64,000 nt of DNA from Delphinapterus leucas (GCF_002288925.2 NW_022098076.1:75844009-75908008), one strand, 5' to 3'; shown: positions 11,019-22,274, numbered from the stretch's first letter. Notes: generated by a model not told the origin, from the sequence alone. Made by a program: numbers and translations.

Positions 11019-12464
11019 AAAAAGGATCTTGCTGTGATTTATGTCATAGAGTGTTCTGCCTATGTTTTCCTCTAAGAGTTTCATAGTTTCTGGCCTTACA
11101 TTTAGGGCTTTAATCCATTGTGAGCTTATTTTTGTGTATGGTGTTAGGGAGTGTTCTAATCTCATACTTTTACATGTAGCTGTCTAGTTTTCCCAGCACC
11201 ACTTATTGAAGAGGCTGTCTTTTCTCCATTGTATATTCTTGCCTCCTTTATCAAAGATAAGGTGACCATATGTGCGTGGGTTTATCTCTGGGCTTTCTAT
11301 CCTGTTCCATTGATCTATATTTCTGTTTTTGTGCCAGTACCATACTGTCCGGATTACTGTAGCCCCTCAGAATGGGAGAAAATATTTGCAAATGAAGCAA
11401 CTGACAAAGGATTAATCTCCAAAATTTACAAGCAGCTCATGCAGCTCAATAACAAAAAAACAAACAACCCAATCCAAAAATGGACAGAAGACTTAAATAG
11501 ACATTTCTCCAAAGAAGATATACAGATTGCCAACAAACACATGACAGAATGCTCAACATCATTAATCAATAGAGAAATGTAAATCAAAACTACAATGAGA
11601 TATCATCTCACACCGGTCAGAATGGCCATCATCAAAAAGTCTAGAAACAATAAATGCTGGAGAGGGTGTGGAGAAAAGGGAACACTCTTGCACTGCTGGT
11701 GGGAATGTGAATTTGTACAGCCACTATGAAGAACACTATGGAGGCTCCTTAAGAAACTACAAATAGAACCACCATACGACCCAGCAATCCCACTACCGGG
11801 CATATACCCTGAGAAAACCATAATTCAAAAAGAGTCATGTACCACAATGTTCACTGCAGCTCTATTTACAATAGCCAGGACATGGAAGCAACCTAAGTGT
11901 CCATCATCGGATGAATGGATAAAGAAGATGTGGCACATATATACAATGGAATATTACTCAGCCATAAAAAGAAATGAAATTGAGTTATTTGTAGTGAGGT
12001 GGATGGACCTAGAGTCTGTCATACAGAGTGAAGTAAGTCAGAAAGAGACTAAGACAAATACCGTATGCTAACACATATATATGGAATCTAAGAAGAAAAA
12101 AAAAAGTCATGAAGAACCTAGGGGTAAGACAGGAATAAAGACACAGACCTACTAGAGAATGGACTTGAGGATATGGGGAGGGGGAAGGGTAAGCTGTGAC
12201 AAAGTGAGAGAGTGGCATGGACATATATACACTACCAAATGTAAAATAGATAGCTAGTGGGAAGTAGCCGCATAGCACAGGGAGATCAGCTAGAGTAGGG
12301 GCATAGGGAAGGTGGGAGGGAGGGAGATGCAAGAGGGAAGAGATATGGGAACATATGTTTATGTATAACTGATTCACTTTGTTATAAAGCAGAAACTAAC
12401 ACACCATTGTAAAGCAATTATACTCCAATAAAGATGTTACCAAAAAAAAAAGTGTATTTAGCAT

Positions 12465-12860
12465 CTCCTGTGTGTTCTAGGTGTGCAGCATAATGAGATG
12501 AAGGGAACATGTTCCCTTCCTTCAAAGAGCTCCATAAAGGGTGATGCATATATCTGTTTCTCTTGAGAAGGTGGCTGAAAGACCACCATATGAACCTTCC
12601 AAAGTCAATAACTACCAAAAATGTCATCGTGAGCTAGAATGAGCAGTCTATCTGCAGGGACAAAGATGATGCTGCTGGTGGCTCACCATCTCTGGGTTAG
12701 TAAGTTATGGTAAATCAGACAAATGTTTTTCCTCCTCCACAATTTCTCATGTGTCATAGGCAGTTAATAGTTGACAAATAGAATGAAATAGAGCTACAGA
12801 ATCTACAGTCCCTACAAGACATTACTTTTTTATTATGATCATGTATTGTAATATTAACAT
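12465..12860. other. Unassigned sequence
   Basis: No gene or clear repeat recognised between the L1 and the next MIR. Confidence 0.4.
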
Positions 12861-12864
12861 TAAT

Positions 12865-13018
12865 AACTAAATTTGAGTGCTTACTAAGTACAAGGAATAG
12901 TTCTAAGTGCTCTATGTGCATTATCTCATTTAATTCTAACAACCCCAAGAGGTAAATATTGCCTTTCCCCTATTTTCATCCTGACTTTACAGATGCAGAA
13001 ACTGAGGCTCAGATTGAC
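12865..13018 (-). repeat. MIR SINE fragment
   Basis: Antisense MIR: GAGTGCTTACTAAGTACAAGG, TTATCTCATTTAATTCTAACAA and TTTACAGATGCAGAAACTGAG, in that order. Confidence 0.8.
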
Positions 13019-13189
13019 TTGTGTATCTCATTCCCTGCAAAGATTTCCAGAGGCTTCAGCTGAGACATGCTGACCTGGTTCAAGCTCCTCTCTTTATGAA
13101 GCACATTCGTCCAGGCTCTATCTCTTCTAGTCAGAGGCTAATATTACTTTGTCAAGAGATGGCCAAAACCCACAGGTCACAAATTATGA

Positions 13190-13305
13190 GATCATTTAGT
13201 CATTCAACAAATATCTATTTTGAATCCCCATGTGTTGAGAATACAATGGTAGACAAACACAGGCTCTGCTCTCAGGAGGATTTCAACCTGGTAGAGTAGA
13301 TTTTT
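13190..13305 (+). repeat. Ancient mammalian interspersed repeat, unnamed
   Basis: CATTCAACAAATATCTATTTTG, then GAATACAATGGTAGACAAACA and a TCTGCTCTCAGGAGG block. Same loose family as the 8,985-9,330 repeat. Confidence 0.5.
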
Positions 13306-13339
13306 AAATGAGCAGAAATAAGATAGAAAACTATGAGCA

Positions 13340-13520
13340 GGCACTGAACCCACTGGGCTTCAGCAGCACAGGGTCCAGTCTGAGACTGGCCCTTCAGGTC
13401 TCCCACCTCAAACTACTGCAGCTGGACCCCTTAGTTCCAGGCCCTTAGTACAGCTCACACCCTGGAACTGTGCCCTTCTGTGACCAACTTCATTCCACAA
13501 GCACCCGTGTCATCAGCATC
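13340..13520 (+). other. Probable 5' UTR of the ATPase retrocopy
   Basis: It lies directly upstream of the retrocopy start and matches no repeat I recognise. I infer that it is at least partly the parent mRNA leader. The true 5' boundary and target-site duplication could not be found by eye. Confidence 0.35.
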
Positions 13521-16500
13521 ATGGGCAAAACAACACCAAAAACTTACTCTGTGAAGCTCAGTGGAACTAAAGACATAGAGAAAACACCCAGTGGGGATGG
13601 CCAGGAGAAGTACCAGATCCTGAAGTACAACTGCTAGGAACTCATAAAGAATCACTAGAAAGAGGAACGCAAGAAAGAATTCACCTAGAGGATCAGAAAT
13701 TGAGCAATAAGGAATTGGAAGAGAGCTATGGTCCAAATGAGATACAGTGCTGTCCAGCATGACAGCTGAAGAGCTCTTGGTTCAGGACAGCCCCAGTACA
13801 CTCAGGCCTTTCAAAGAAACATGAGGGATTGTCAGATTTCCCAGTAGATGGTGTGGGGCTTCCCCATCCTTCTATGGACAGGAGCTGTCCTATGCTGGCT
13901 TGCATTTGGAATTGAGTACTTCAATGATAGGTGCGCATGCTTAGACAGTGTGTATTTGGGTTCTGTGCTTGCTCTGGTTGGGGTGATATTTGCTTATTTC
14001 CAATAAGTGAAAAGCACCAGCATAATGTTAAGATTCAGTAAATTATTCCTCTCCAAGTTTTTGTCATCTGGGATGCAAGGGAGAGTACAGTCCCTGAAGA
14101 GTAGCTAATCGTCCGGAACATGGTGGAGATTAAGGGTGGAGACCAAATTCCTAGGGATATCAGGTGGCTGGCTTCTCAGTGAGCTAAAACAGATCATTTA
14201 TCTCTCACTAGGAGGTCTGAGCCCCACTCCTGTTCCCGTGACTTTACTCATGGCAATCCCCTTGAAACAAAGAACACTGGCTTCTCTTCTACAACTTATT
14301 TTAAAGGTGTGGCAACTGGCACAATCACCAACACAGGCAATGACACCATCATTGGACAGATTGCCTCAATGGCTTCAGGAATTGGCAATAGGAAGACAGC
14401 CATTGCCACTGAGATTGAGCACTTTGTTTGTATTGTGGCAGAAGTGGCCACTTCACCAGCATCCTTTTCTTTATTATCACAGTGTCCATGAAGTATGTCC
14501 TGGACTCCACCACCTTCCTCATTGGTGTCACTGTGGCCCATGCACCTGAGGACCTCCTGGTGATTGCCACTGTCACTCCATTAATGACAGAAAAACAGGT
14601 GGCCAAGAACTGCCTGGAGATGAACCTGGAAGCAGTGAAGACCTCAGTTCCGCCTCTATCATTTGCTCTGACAAGATCGACCCTCAGACTCACAACAGAA
14701 CCCATGTGCGGTGTGACAAGCAGATCTATGTGGCTGACACATGACGAACAGAAAAACCAACTCCTTGCCTGAAGCCCTGGAATCTGGGCCTCCTTATTCA
14801 AGATAATAACACTGTATAACCAAGTTGAGCTCAAACAAGGACACAAGAAACCATCATGGAGAAAGTTGTGGTTGGAGGTCATTTTCAGAGGTCATTTTGG
14901 GGGATGTGATAGAAATTAGGAAATGAGACTGCAAAGTGCCTGGAATCCCTTTTGATTCTACCAACAAATTTCAGCCCCCATACATGAGATGGATGACCCC
15001 AGTGACAGATGCTGCCTCACGATGATGAAGGGGCCCCTGAGAAGATCCTAGAGAAGTGCAGCACCATCATTATTGATGTCCTAGAGCAGCCTCGGGTCAA
15101 GGGCACAGCTAAGGCCTTCCACACCATGTACATGGAGTTAGGGGTTCTGGAGGAGCCACATTCTGGGTTTCTGTCACCTCTTCCTGCCAGCAATCAAGTT
15201 CCCAGAAGCCTACTCATTTGACAGATGTCATGACCTTTCCCACCTCCAGTTTCTGATTTGTGGGCTCTTGTCAAGGACTGATCCCTTTCGGTCCACTGTG
15301 CCTGAGGTACTTACCAAATATCAGAGTGCTGGGGTCAAGGTTGTTATGGTCACAAGTGATCATCCCTTCACAGCCAACACTATTGCCAGGTATCATTCCA
15401 GCCAACAGTGAGATAGATGGTGGAAGACATTGAAAAAGCCTCAACCTTGCTATGGAGCAAGTACACAAATAGGGTAAAGCCACTGTGATGTCCAGTATGG
15501 AGCTGAAGGACATAAATCAAGAGCACCTTGGATGAGCTCTTAACCAAGTACTTGGAAACCACCTTTGCTCAGACATTCCTCCAGCAGAAGCCAATCACTG
15601 ATGTGGGCTGTCAGAGACAGATGCACTTGTTCCCGTGACAGAGGATGGACTTAACGCTTCTCCAGCTCTAAAGGATGCAGATGTTGGGATTGCCATGAGG
15701 GTAGCAGGTTCTAATGGATCCAAAAGTGCAGGCCACACAGTCTTACTGGATGACAGTGATGTCTTTGCATCTCTAACCACAGGGTAGAGGAAGGCCACCT
15801 AATCTTTGACAACCTAAAGAAGATTATTGCTTATACTCTGACCCAGAACATTGCCAAGCTTTGCATTTTTTTTTGATCTACACTGTTGTTGGGCTTTCCC
15901 TGATCACTGGCATCAGTACTATCTTGTTCATCAATTTGGGCACAGACTTAACTCCCTTATTGCTCTATCCTATGAGAAAGCTGAAAGTGTCATTTTGAAC
16001 CAGAAACCCCACCATAAGAAAATGGACAGATTGGTGAACAAGTCACTTGCCATGTAGTCCTGCCAACACACTGGCCTCATGCAAGCCCAGGAGCTTTCGT
16101 TGTCTATGTCACCATGTATGCACAGAGGAGATTTAGGCCCAGCACTCTCATTAACCTCTGGAGCAATGGAGGAATAACAGCATGAATCATGGGGGCGATT
16201 GCTATGGACAAGAATGGACGAGGTATCAGAGGAAATACCTATAATGTACAGGCTACACAGCTGCTCTCACTGGCACCGTGAACTACCAAATAGCATATCT
16301 GATCATGAAGAAGACCTGGAGCAATTTCATCTTCCAGCAAGGTCTTTCCAGAAATAAAGCCATCTGGCTAGGGATTGCCTCACAGCTTATCATAGCAGTA
16401 ATTCTCTCCTATGGCACTGGAAGTGTGACAGCCCTAGATTTCACCAGGCTCCTGGTTCAGGATTGGTTTGTAGATATGCCACATCCATATCTTCTGCTTT

Positions 16501-16574
16501 GGGTGTATAATGAGGTGTGAAAACTTTTTATCAGACTTTACTGTGGAACCTGTTGGGATAATATATCACTAACA
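13521..16574 (+). pseudogene. ATP12A: Processed pseudogene of a P-type X+/K+-ATPase alpha subunit, best fit ATP12A
   Basis: Recovered across several frames, this reads as one full-length alpha subunit of the non-gastric H+/K+-ATPase, a membrane ion pump. It starts at an ATG (13,521) with a YSVKLSGTKDI N-terminus. The first membrane segment lies at about 13,863-13,925 ([11 protein letters not shown]). The TNTGN...[11 protein letters not shown] actuator region follows at about 14,320. The phosphorylation site is at 14,661, a KGAPE-like nucleotide-binding stretch at about 15,025, the TGDG-like hinge at 15,638, and the last membrane segments lie within 16,278-16,520. The span is about 3.05 kb, close to a roughly 1,040-residue coding sequence, so all introns are absent and it is a retrocopy. 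It is dead: TAG at codon 39 (13,635), further stops at about 13,653 and 13,680, several frameshifts, and altered catalytic motifs. The N- and C-terminal wording favours ATP12A over ATP1A or ATP4A paralogues. I am very sure of the family and fairly sure of the paralogue. Confidence 0.85.
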
Positions 16575-16930
16575 CCATCTTTTTGCCCAAGTGTCCCCAC
16601 TTCACATTGGTGATGATCTTCAGTTCTCTTGTGTAATAATGACATCATCCAAATTTATACCAGAGAAAGACAAAAACTATATGAAAGACACTCAATTGAT
16701 GTTTTGTACTTTACAGCTGAGATTTGACTATTTATGTATAAATTTTATCTCTATCTCCGGTTTTTAAATATGTAAATTTCAAGGTGATGATGTAGAGAAG
16801 AAACACTTATTTGTATATACATAGATTTCCAACATATTAAGTAATCTTGTGTAACCCAGATATCTGCTGGGGTCTCCCTGCTTTTAAGCTCTAGGTAGTA
16901 TTTCTCATACCTCTATTGTACATCCTGTTG
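16575..16930 (+). other. Probable 3' UTR of the ATPase retrocopy
   Basis: AT-rich sequence follows the degenerate stop region without a break. No clear poly-A tract remains, which fits an old insertion. The right boundary is uncertain. Confidence 0.35.
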
Positions 16931-16934
16931 AAGA

Positions 16935-17505
16935 TCAATGCCTTTCTCAAGATGTCTATGAGTTCCTGGGGAAACTGTCCACTTTGCTCAAAAATCCAAC
17001 TCAAGGTTTGCAGGAAATGGAGAAGGGGGCAAGGTTACATCATGAGAGCACGGACATGCCCCACTTTGACTCTCAGATGTTGCCACAGCATGCTTTCCCT
17101 GCCATGTCACCCCTCACCCTCAACTCTCAGCATCTCACTGGCCCATCGATTTTTGCCTCACCTCTTCTGCTCCCTCCCAGATGGCCCTTCACCGCTACTA
17201 CTGGAATGCCAGTTGGACTTCTTCCAATTCCTGCTCCAAATCCAAACTCCAAGTCCACTTTGCGTATCCTAACTCAAGGGGCTGTACTGAACAAAAGGGT
17301 CTTTCATTCACCAGGAAGCCATATTGGTTTGAAATAGTAATATCTATTTCTTGTAAAACATTTGCAAAGCACTTTCCAGCACGAACGTTATGCCAATCAT
17401 GTTTCATGCTTTCAACTTAGGTTTATTCATGTGTGGAACAACATCTATGTTGACAGGCCCAGAGAGACCTCATTTTAAAGTAAAAGGGATATCAGCTCAT
17501 TGCTT
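16935..17505. other. Unassigned sequence
   Basis: No gene recognised. Several overlapping frames of about 117 codons in different phases show no domain. Confidence 0.4.
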
Positions 17506-17507
17506 TG

Positions 17508-17690
17508 TGACCGCCTGGAGGGGTGGGATAGGGAGGGTGGGAGGGAGGGAGAAGCAAGAGGGAAGAGATATGGAAACATATGTATATGTATAACTGATTC
17601 ACTTTGTTATAAAGCAGAAACTAACCCACCATTGTAAAGCAATTATACTCCAATAAAGATGTAAAATAAAATAAAATGAAATAAAGAATA
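17508..17690 (+). mobile_element. 5'-truncated L1 3' end
   Basis: Contains GGGAGGGTGGGAGGGAGGGA, GAGGGAAGAGATATGGAAAC, ATGTATAACTGATTCACTTTG and CAATTATACTCCAATAAAGA, then an (AAAAT)n-like tail. Same 3' end as the L1 at 10.7-12.4 kb. No clear target-site duplication was identified. Confidence 0.88.
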
Positions 17691-17784
17691 AAGTAAAAGA
17701 CATTTTAGAAAACAAACAAACTAAGATAGAAAGTATTAAGTGACATAAGAAAGGTCCAGGAATCAGATTATCTGTAAGTGACTT

Positions 17785-18088
17785 TTTTTAATATATAGTG
17801 AACTTTTTTTTTAAATTTATTTATGGCTGCATTGGTTCTTCGTTGCTATGTACGGGCTTTCTCTAGTTGCAGCGAGCGTGGGCTACTCTTCGTTACGGTA
17901 CGTGGGCTTCTCATTGCAGTGGCTTCTCTTGTTGCAGAGCATGAGGCTCTAGGCGTGCGGGCTTCAGTAGTTGTGGCACATGGGCTTAGTTGCTCCGCAG
18001 CATGTGGGATCTTCCCAGACCAGGGCTCGAACCCGTGTCCCCTGCATTGGCAGGCAGATTCTTAACCACTGCACCACCAGGGAAGTCC
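17785..18088 (-). mobile_element. CHR-type SINE, reverse orientation
   Basis: The poly-T side comes first, then CTCTAGTTGCAGCGAGCGTG, GTGGGATCTTCCCAGACCAG, GGCTCGAACCCGTGTCCCC (B-box complement), and it ends ACCACCAGGGAAGTCC. The flanks CTGTAAGTGACTT (17,772) and CTGTAAGAGACTT (18,089) form a 13-base target-site duplication with one mismatch. This is a longer, older-looking subtype than the GGCTTCCCTGGTGGCGCAG copies. Confidence 0.92.
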
Positions 18089-18321
18089 CTGTAAGAGACT
18101 TCTAATGTCCCTTCTCAATCCTAATTTTCCGTGATTCTAGGTCATGTACCATGATGTCCAGTCAGGGACATAGAAGAGGCTTCAAGGAGCAGGTGCCTCT
18201 GGGCTGGACTTAAAGAAGAGACAGTGTCAAGATAAAAGAGACAATGTTTTAAGAGAAGTTTAACAGATCCCATTTTCCTTTGAATGAATCAGAAAGCTTT
18301 ACAAGAAATCAATATTGAGAC

Positions 18322-18411
18322 TTTGAAGTTTCTGAGACAGTGTCAATTATCTTTGAAGATTCTGAGACAGTCTCAATTATCTTTGAAGTTTCTGAGACAG
18401 TCTCAATTATC
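18322..18411. repeat. 30-base minisatellite, three copies
   Basis: Three head-to-tail units of exactly 30 bases at 18,322, 18,352 and 18,382. Units differ at two sites. Units 2 and 3 carry TGAGACAGTCTCA, an 11- to 13-base palindrome around a central A. Unit 1 has it broken by one base (TGAGACAGTGTCA). Confidence 0.97.
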
Positions 18412-18479
18412 TTTTACTCTTTATTACTTGCAAAATTAGAAGATTTTACTTCCTATCTTTCCATCCTTCTTTCTTTTAA

Positions 18480-18600
18480 ACAACATTGATTGAGGGCCTT
18501 TTATGTTTCAGGCAGTGTGCTAGGCACTGGAAATGCAAAGGTGGAGCCACCAGAGGAAGGAGCTCAAGTTCAATGGGTAAAATAAACAAAGAAACAAATG
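18480..18600 (+). repeat. Ancient mammalian interspersed repeat, unnamed
   Basis: CAACATTGATTGAGGGCCTTTTATGTTTCAGGCAGTGTGCTAGG is the usual opening of this old repeat type. The rest is decayed. Confidence 0.5.
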
Positions 18601-18604
18601 TAAC

Positions 18605-20460
18605 TCAGGTTCAGACTGATAGTTCCTGCATCCCTGCCACAGTCTCTGGCCTCTAGCCCTCAAGTTTAGGCACAATATTCAACCCTTCTCTAGTCTACTT
18701 ATCACTAAGTCCATAATGTGAGTTTAATAACTTACTTATACATTAAACCTTCCAGGAGTTAGGAGCACCGTCCAGGTCTCTTCCATATCCTGGCTTCTCT
18801 CTCACCTCTTTCTACTCTTTTCTCTCCTCTCTCCCCTCCCAGGAACAACACAAATCCCCCTCCTTGTCCTACATGCACGAGTTCCGAAGGCCTCTTTTGT
18901 TACTTGAGCATACCCTTGGGTGTCACCCTGCACCCACAGTAACTCAAAATATTTCTTCCAAATAAACACAGGGCCCTCTCCAGGAAAGAATTTTGAAGAG
19001 GGAGGAAAGGGGGTCTCCATCTGTGCTCAGACAACATTGCTGTGCTCAGAATGGGGTCGGTCTTGTCCAATAAAGACAGAAGAGGCAGCCTGGGTGGTAA
19101 AGACTAAGAGGAATTCTGATCCATAAAGTGTATTTCTAATTCTCAGTGAGACCATTCCAGAAATGTAGGGAGTTGGCCCCTGGACTCACCAATGTTTGGG
19201 TTATATTTCAACCTTGATTGAGCACCAGAATTGCACACACAGTGCCAACTCCCAGGTGCTTTGAGGAGGGCTGGGTACACTACGCCTCTCTGTTTTAGTT
19301 TTTGGGTCTTTTCCCCACATGTCTGGGGGTGTTTCTTCCATTAAAACCAGGACTTTTCCTCCTTCTAAGCCTCTACCCCAAATCCAGCCTAAGCTGATAC
19401 TCCTAGGAGATGCTAAATTCACTTTGGGGCCAAAAAGTAAAAATAATTTATTCAAAAACATGCCAATAACTCCATGGAAAACTTTCAGGGGTAGTATCAT
19501 TTCACTCCAGATTCTCTGATGGGAAGGAGATTTTTTGCTCAGTAATGACGTGGCAAGGACAGGTTGTTCCTGCATAGGAAGCAAAGGTGGGTCCAGGGCT
19601 GTCCCTCTTCCGGGGCTGCTGGTGTGGGTGCCTCTGCTTGTCCTTTGCTGAGCCACCTCTCCCTCTCTTTTTTTCTATTTTCTTCTCTCCTCCAGGGTCC
19701 ACATCTTAGTTCAGGGCTCCAGATGAAGTCTTCTCAACAGACATGGCCTTCTTGCTAAGCCAGCCTGGATAGAAGAGTCCAGAAAAACATGACCATTGTC
19801 TTCAAGTAGCTGAAGCCCTGTCACCAGAAGAGGCATTAGATTTGCTCAGCTCAGCAGAAGAGGAGAAGAATGGGGACAATACACAGAAGATGCTAGAGGC
19901 AAAAACATCTTCACTATAATAATAATAAAAAAAAAGTTTTAGCCAAAATTAGAATTGAACTATCGCAAACATCTGAAGTTAGGCATACTCCTCCAAGCCC
20001 AAAATTTATTTACAACGCTAATTTGCATAGAGTGTTAGAATATTCTGGGGAAAGAACTTGAACCGTAGAAAAACTTGGTGTTCAGACATAGAAAAGGGCA
20101 TGCTGAATTTGGGGTGTGCGTGAAGCACATGCCAAGAGAAGCTAAATTTGAAAGGAAGAAGCAAAGGAGAATCTGCAACGAGGGTAGAAAAACCCTGGAG
20201 TGCTGGACATCGCCCCAGGGTCTGGGCATCAAGGGTGAGAGTGGAGGTACTGGGAATAGCATGGTGGTGGCCTTGCTTTAATCTGCCTCAGTCCCAGGCA
20301 CCCTGGTGACATGTGTATAAAGAGCAAAGTGTCTTGTGTAAACATTAAAAAAGCCATGAGATTTAAGGACACAAGCAATTCTTCAGAGAGAACCGCAAAG
20401 GAGTAGACAGCCAAGAAAAAGAAACCATTTCCATCTTGGCAGGAAAAAGAAATTACAGTC
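18605..20460. other. Unassigned sequence
   Basis: No gene recognised over about 1.85 kb. A short A-rich AATAATAATAAAA run lies at about 19,915. A 151-codon minus-strand frame at 19,201-19,656 has no domain and opposes other frames. Confidence 0.4.
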
Positions 20461-20471
20461 AAGAAGCTTGG

Positions 20472-20671
20472 GGCTTCCCTGGTGGCGCAGTGGTTGAGAG
20501 TCCGCCTGCCGATGCAGGGGACACGGGTTCGTGCCCCGGTCCGGGAGGATCCCACATGCCGCGGAGCGGCTGGGCCCGTGAGCCATGGCCACTGAGCCTG
20601 CGCGTCCGGAGCCTGTGCTCCGCAACGGGAGAGGCCACAACAGTGAGAGGCCCGCGTACCGCAAAAAAAAA
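20472..20671 (+). mobile_element. CHR-type SINE, young-looking copy
   Basis: GC-rich form with intact A-box region (GTGGCGCAGTGG), B box (GGTTCGTGCCC) and a short A tail. The 11-base duplication AAGAAGCTTGG lies at 20,461-20,471 and 20,672-20,682. The frames crossing it on both strands are SINE translations. Confidence 0.95.
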
Positions 20672-20689
20672 AAGAAGCTTGGAGCACAG

Positions 20690-21010
20690 GGAGCACATCA
20701 GCAGCCTGGGGTGGAAAGGCCTTGACACAGACTTCAGACCAAATGCAGCTTCAGAGATAGAGCCCCGGACAGAGCTGCAGGAATATCAGAATTATTGGCC
20801 CATAAGAGAGTAGTGGCCAGGTTTTTGGCAGCGGCTGCATGGATTCAGGCCCTCGTGGACGGGAACCCTTGTAGATTTCCGGAGCAGGGGTCCTCTCATT
20901 ACCATTCTCACCATGAGGACCAAGCTTTTGCAGCCACACAGATGGAGGCCATCCAGTGATTCAATTTTGTATCTGTGTCTTTTTTTAATATTTTCCTTAA
21001 GTCAGACTTA
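20690..21010. other. Unassigned sequence
   Basis: No gene or clear repeat recognised. Confidence 0.4.
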
Positions 21011-21014
21011 AAAT

Positions 21015-21620
21015 TTAGCTTTTTAAGATGTACAATTTAATAAATGTTCACAAGCGCATAAAGTTGTAAAATCACCTGCACAATCAAGATACAGAGCATT
21101 TCCATCACCCCGAAACATCCCCTCATGCCTCTTTGAAGTCAGTACCTCACTTGCATCCCCAGCCCCTGACAACCACCAATCTCTTTTGTCCCAGTATATG
21201 TATACGTTCTGTTTGTTGTCTCTTCCAGGATGTCATATAAATGAAATCATAGCATATGTAGCCTTTGAGTGTGATTTCTTTCCCTTAGGTAAGGCTCTTG
21301 GGATTTATTCATGACGTCGTACCTATCAGTCCTATGTTCTTTTTTTCTTGCTATGCTAGTACCATCCCAGGTATGGGCACACCACAGTTTGTTTATCCAT
21401 CTGCCAATCGGCGGACTACTGTTGTTGATGTTTCATTGTTTCCAGTTTTTGATGATGAAGAATGAAGCATTCGCATACAACTTTTAGTGTGGACGCATGT
21501 TGTCGTTGGGGAAATACCTAAGGGTGGGACCACTGGGCCCTATGGTAAGCATATATTTAACTTTATAAGAAAGGGTCAACCTGTATTCCAAAGTGGCTAG
21601 ACCATTTGGCATTCCCAAAG
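21015..21620 (-). mobile_element. Old L1 (L1M-type) fragment
   Basis: Plus-strand text such as CAATTTAATAAATGTTCACA, CCCAGCCCCTGACAACCACC, ATATAAATGAAATCATA and TGCCAATCGGCGGACTACTG is the antisense of an ancient L1 3' region. It ends in the CCAAAGTGGCTAGACCATTTGGCATTCC block. Heavily decayed. Confidence 0.7.
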
Positions 21621-21624
21621 GGTC

Positions 21625-22265
21625 CCAAAGTGTTGGACTCTTATGGTGGCCTCATTTGCATCTAAAGGAACTCAGGCTGGGAATACTGAAGTTCTACTTC
21701 TATTGACCAGAAGTCAGAATGTCCAGAAGCAGAATTCACAGTCCCTGAAAATGTGAATTCCCTTTCACTGTGTGTATTGGGCAGGAGCTGGCCGATGGCT
21801 TGTCAGGGATGCAGTAAGGGCTAGGCCCTCTGACTTTCCAGATGTCTCCCTACTCTGGAATCTGTGATCCTGTGAATAGGAGCATCACCCTGGCCAGCAT
21901 TCGAAGACATCACCCACCCACATTTCTTACACTTGGCTCACTAGACAAACACGTGTCTTGATGTTTGACGTCTTTATCAGTTTGACTGACGTGTTTCCCT
22001 GAGTTGATATTTTTCATGGAATCGATTGGATCTCTTGGCAGTTTTTGCAAAGAGGGAATGAATTAATGGACCACCCACATCTTGCTTTATTCTGTTGACC
22101 TGTTTGGGACCGTAGATATTTCACTCAAAATCTCTGTGCTCTAGCTTCTCCATCTGGGGCTAACAGCACCCAGAACGCAGAATCCCACAGATCACACCAA
22201 GCACAGGGATAACTGAGCAGTGATGTTGGTATTCATGACTAGAAAGACCACTTCTACTCTGTCCT
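21625..22265. other. Unassigned sequence
   Basis: No gene or clear repeat recognised. Confidence 0.4.
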
Positions 22266-22274
22266 CTTTGCTGT

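Larger units (their letters stand above)
10683..12447 (+). mobile_element. L1 insertion with inverted 5' part (twin priming)
   Basis: The right part, from about 11,365, is L1 ORF2 C-terminal sequence plus 3' UTR in sense. It includes ATGGGAGAAAATATTTGCAA, the motif CTGGAGAGGGTGTGGAGAAA, and an end at CTCCAATAAAGATG with an A-rich tail. The left part (10,683-10,814 and 11,038 to about 11,360) is L1 sequence in the opposite orientation, for example TGCTGTGCAAAAGCTTTT and ATTCTTGCCTCCTTTATC. A single exact duplication flanks the whole block, so this is one event with a 5' inversion. A SINE lies inside. The frames are broken and the copy cannot code for an active L1. Confidence 0.88.

Noticed and set aside
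11229..11582. A 117-codon frame resembling reverse-transcriptase-like protein
   Set aside because: It is the junction between the inverted and forward L1 parts plus a short piece of ORF2, not a functional ORF2.
14349..14882. A 177-codon minus-strand frame
   Set aside because: It is the antisense of the ATPase retrocopy and has no independent support.
20383..20813. Several 89-155 codon frames rich in Pro, Gly, Ser and Arg, with near-identical frames at 10.8, 25.2 and 42.7 kb
   Set aside because: They are the CHR-type SINE read in various frames. Their similarity to each other reflects the repeat, not a gene family.
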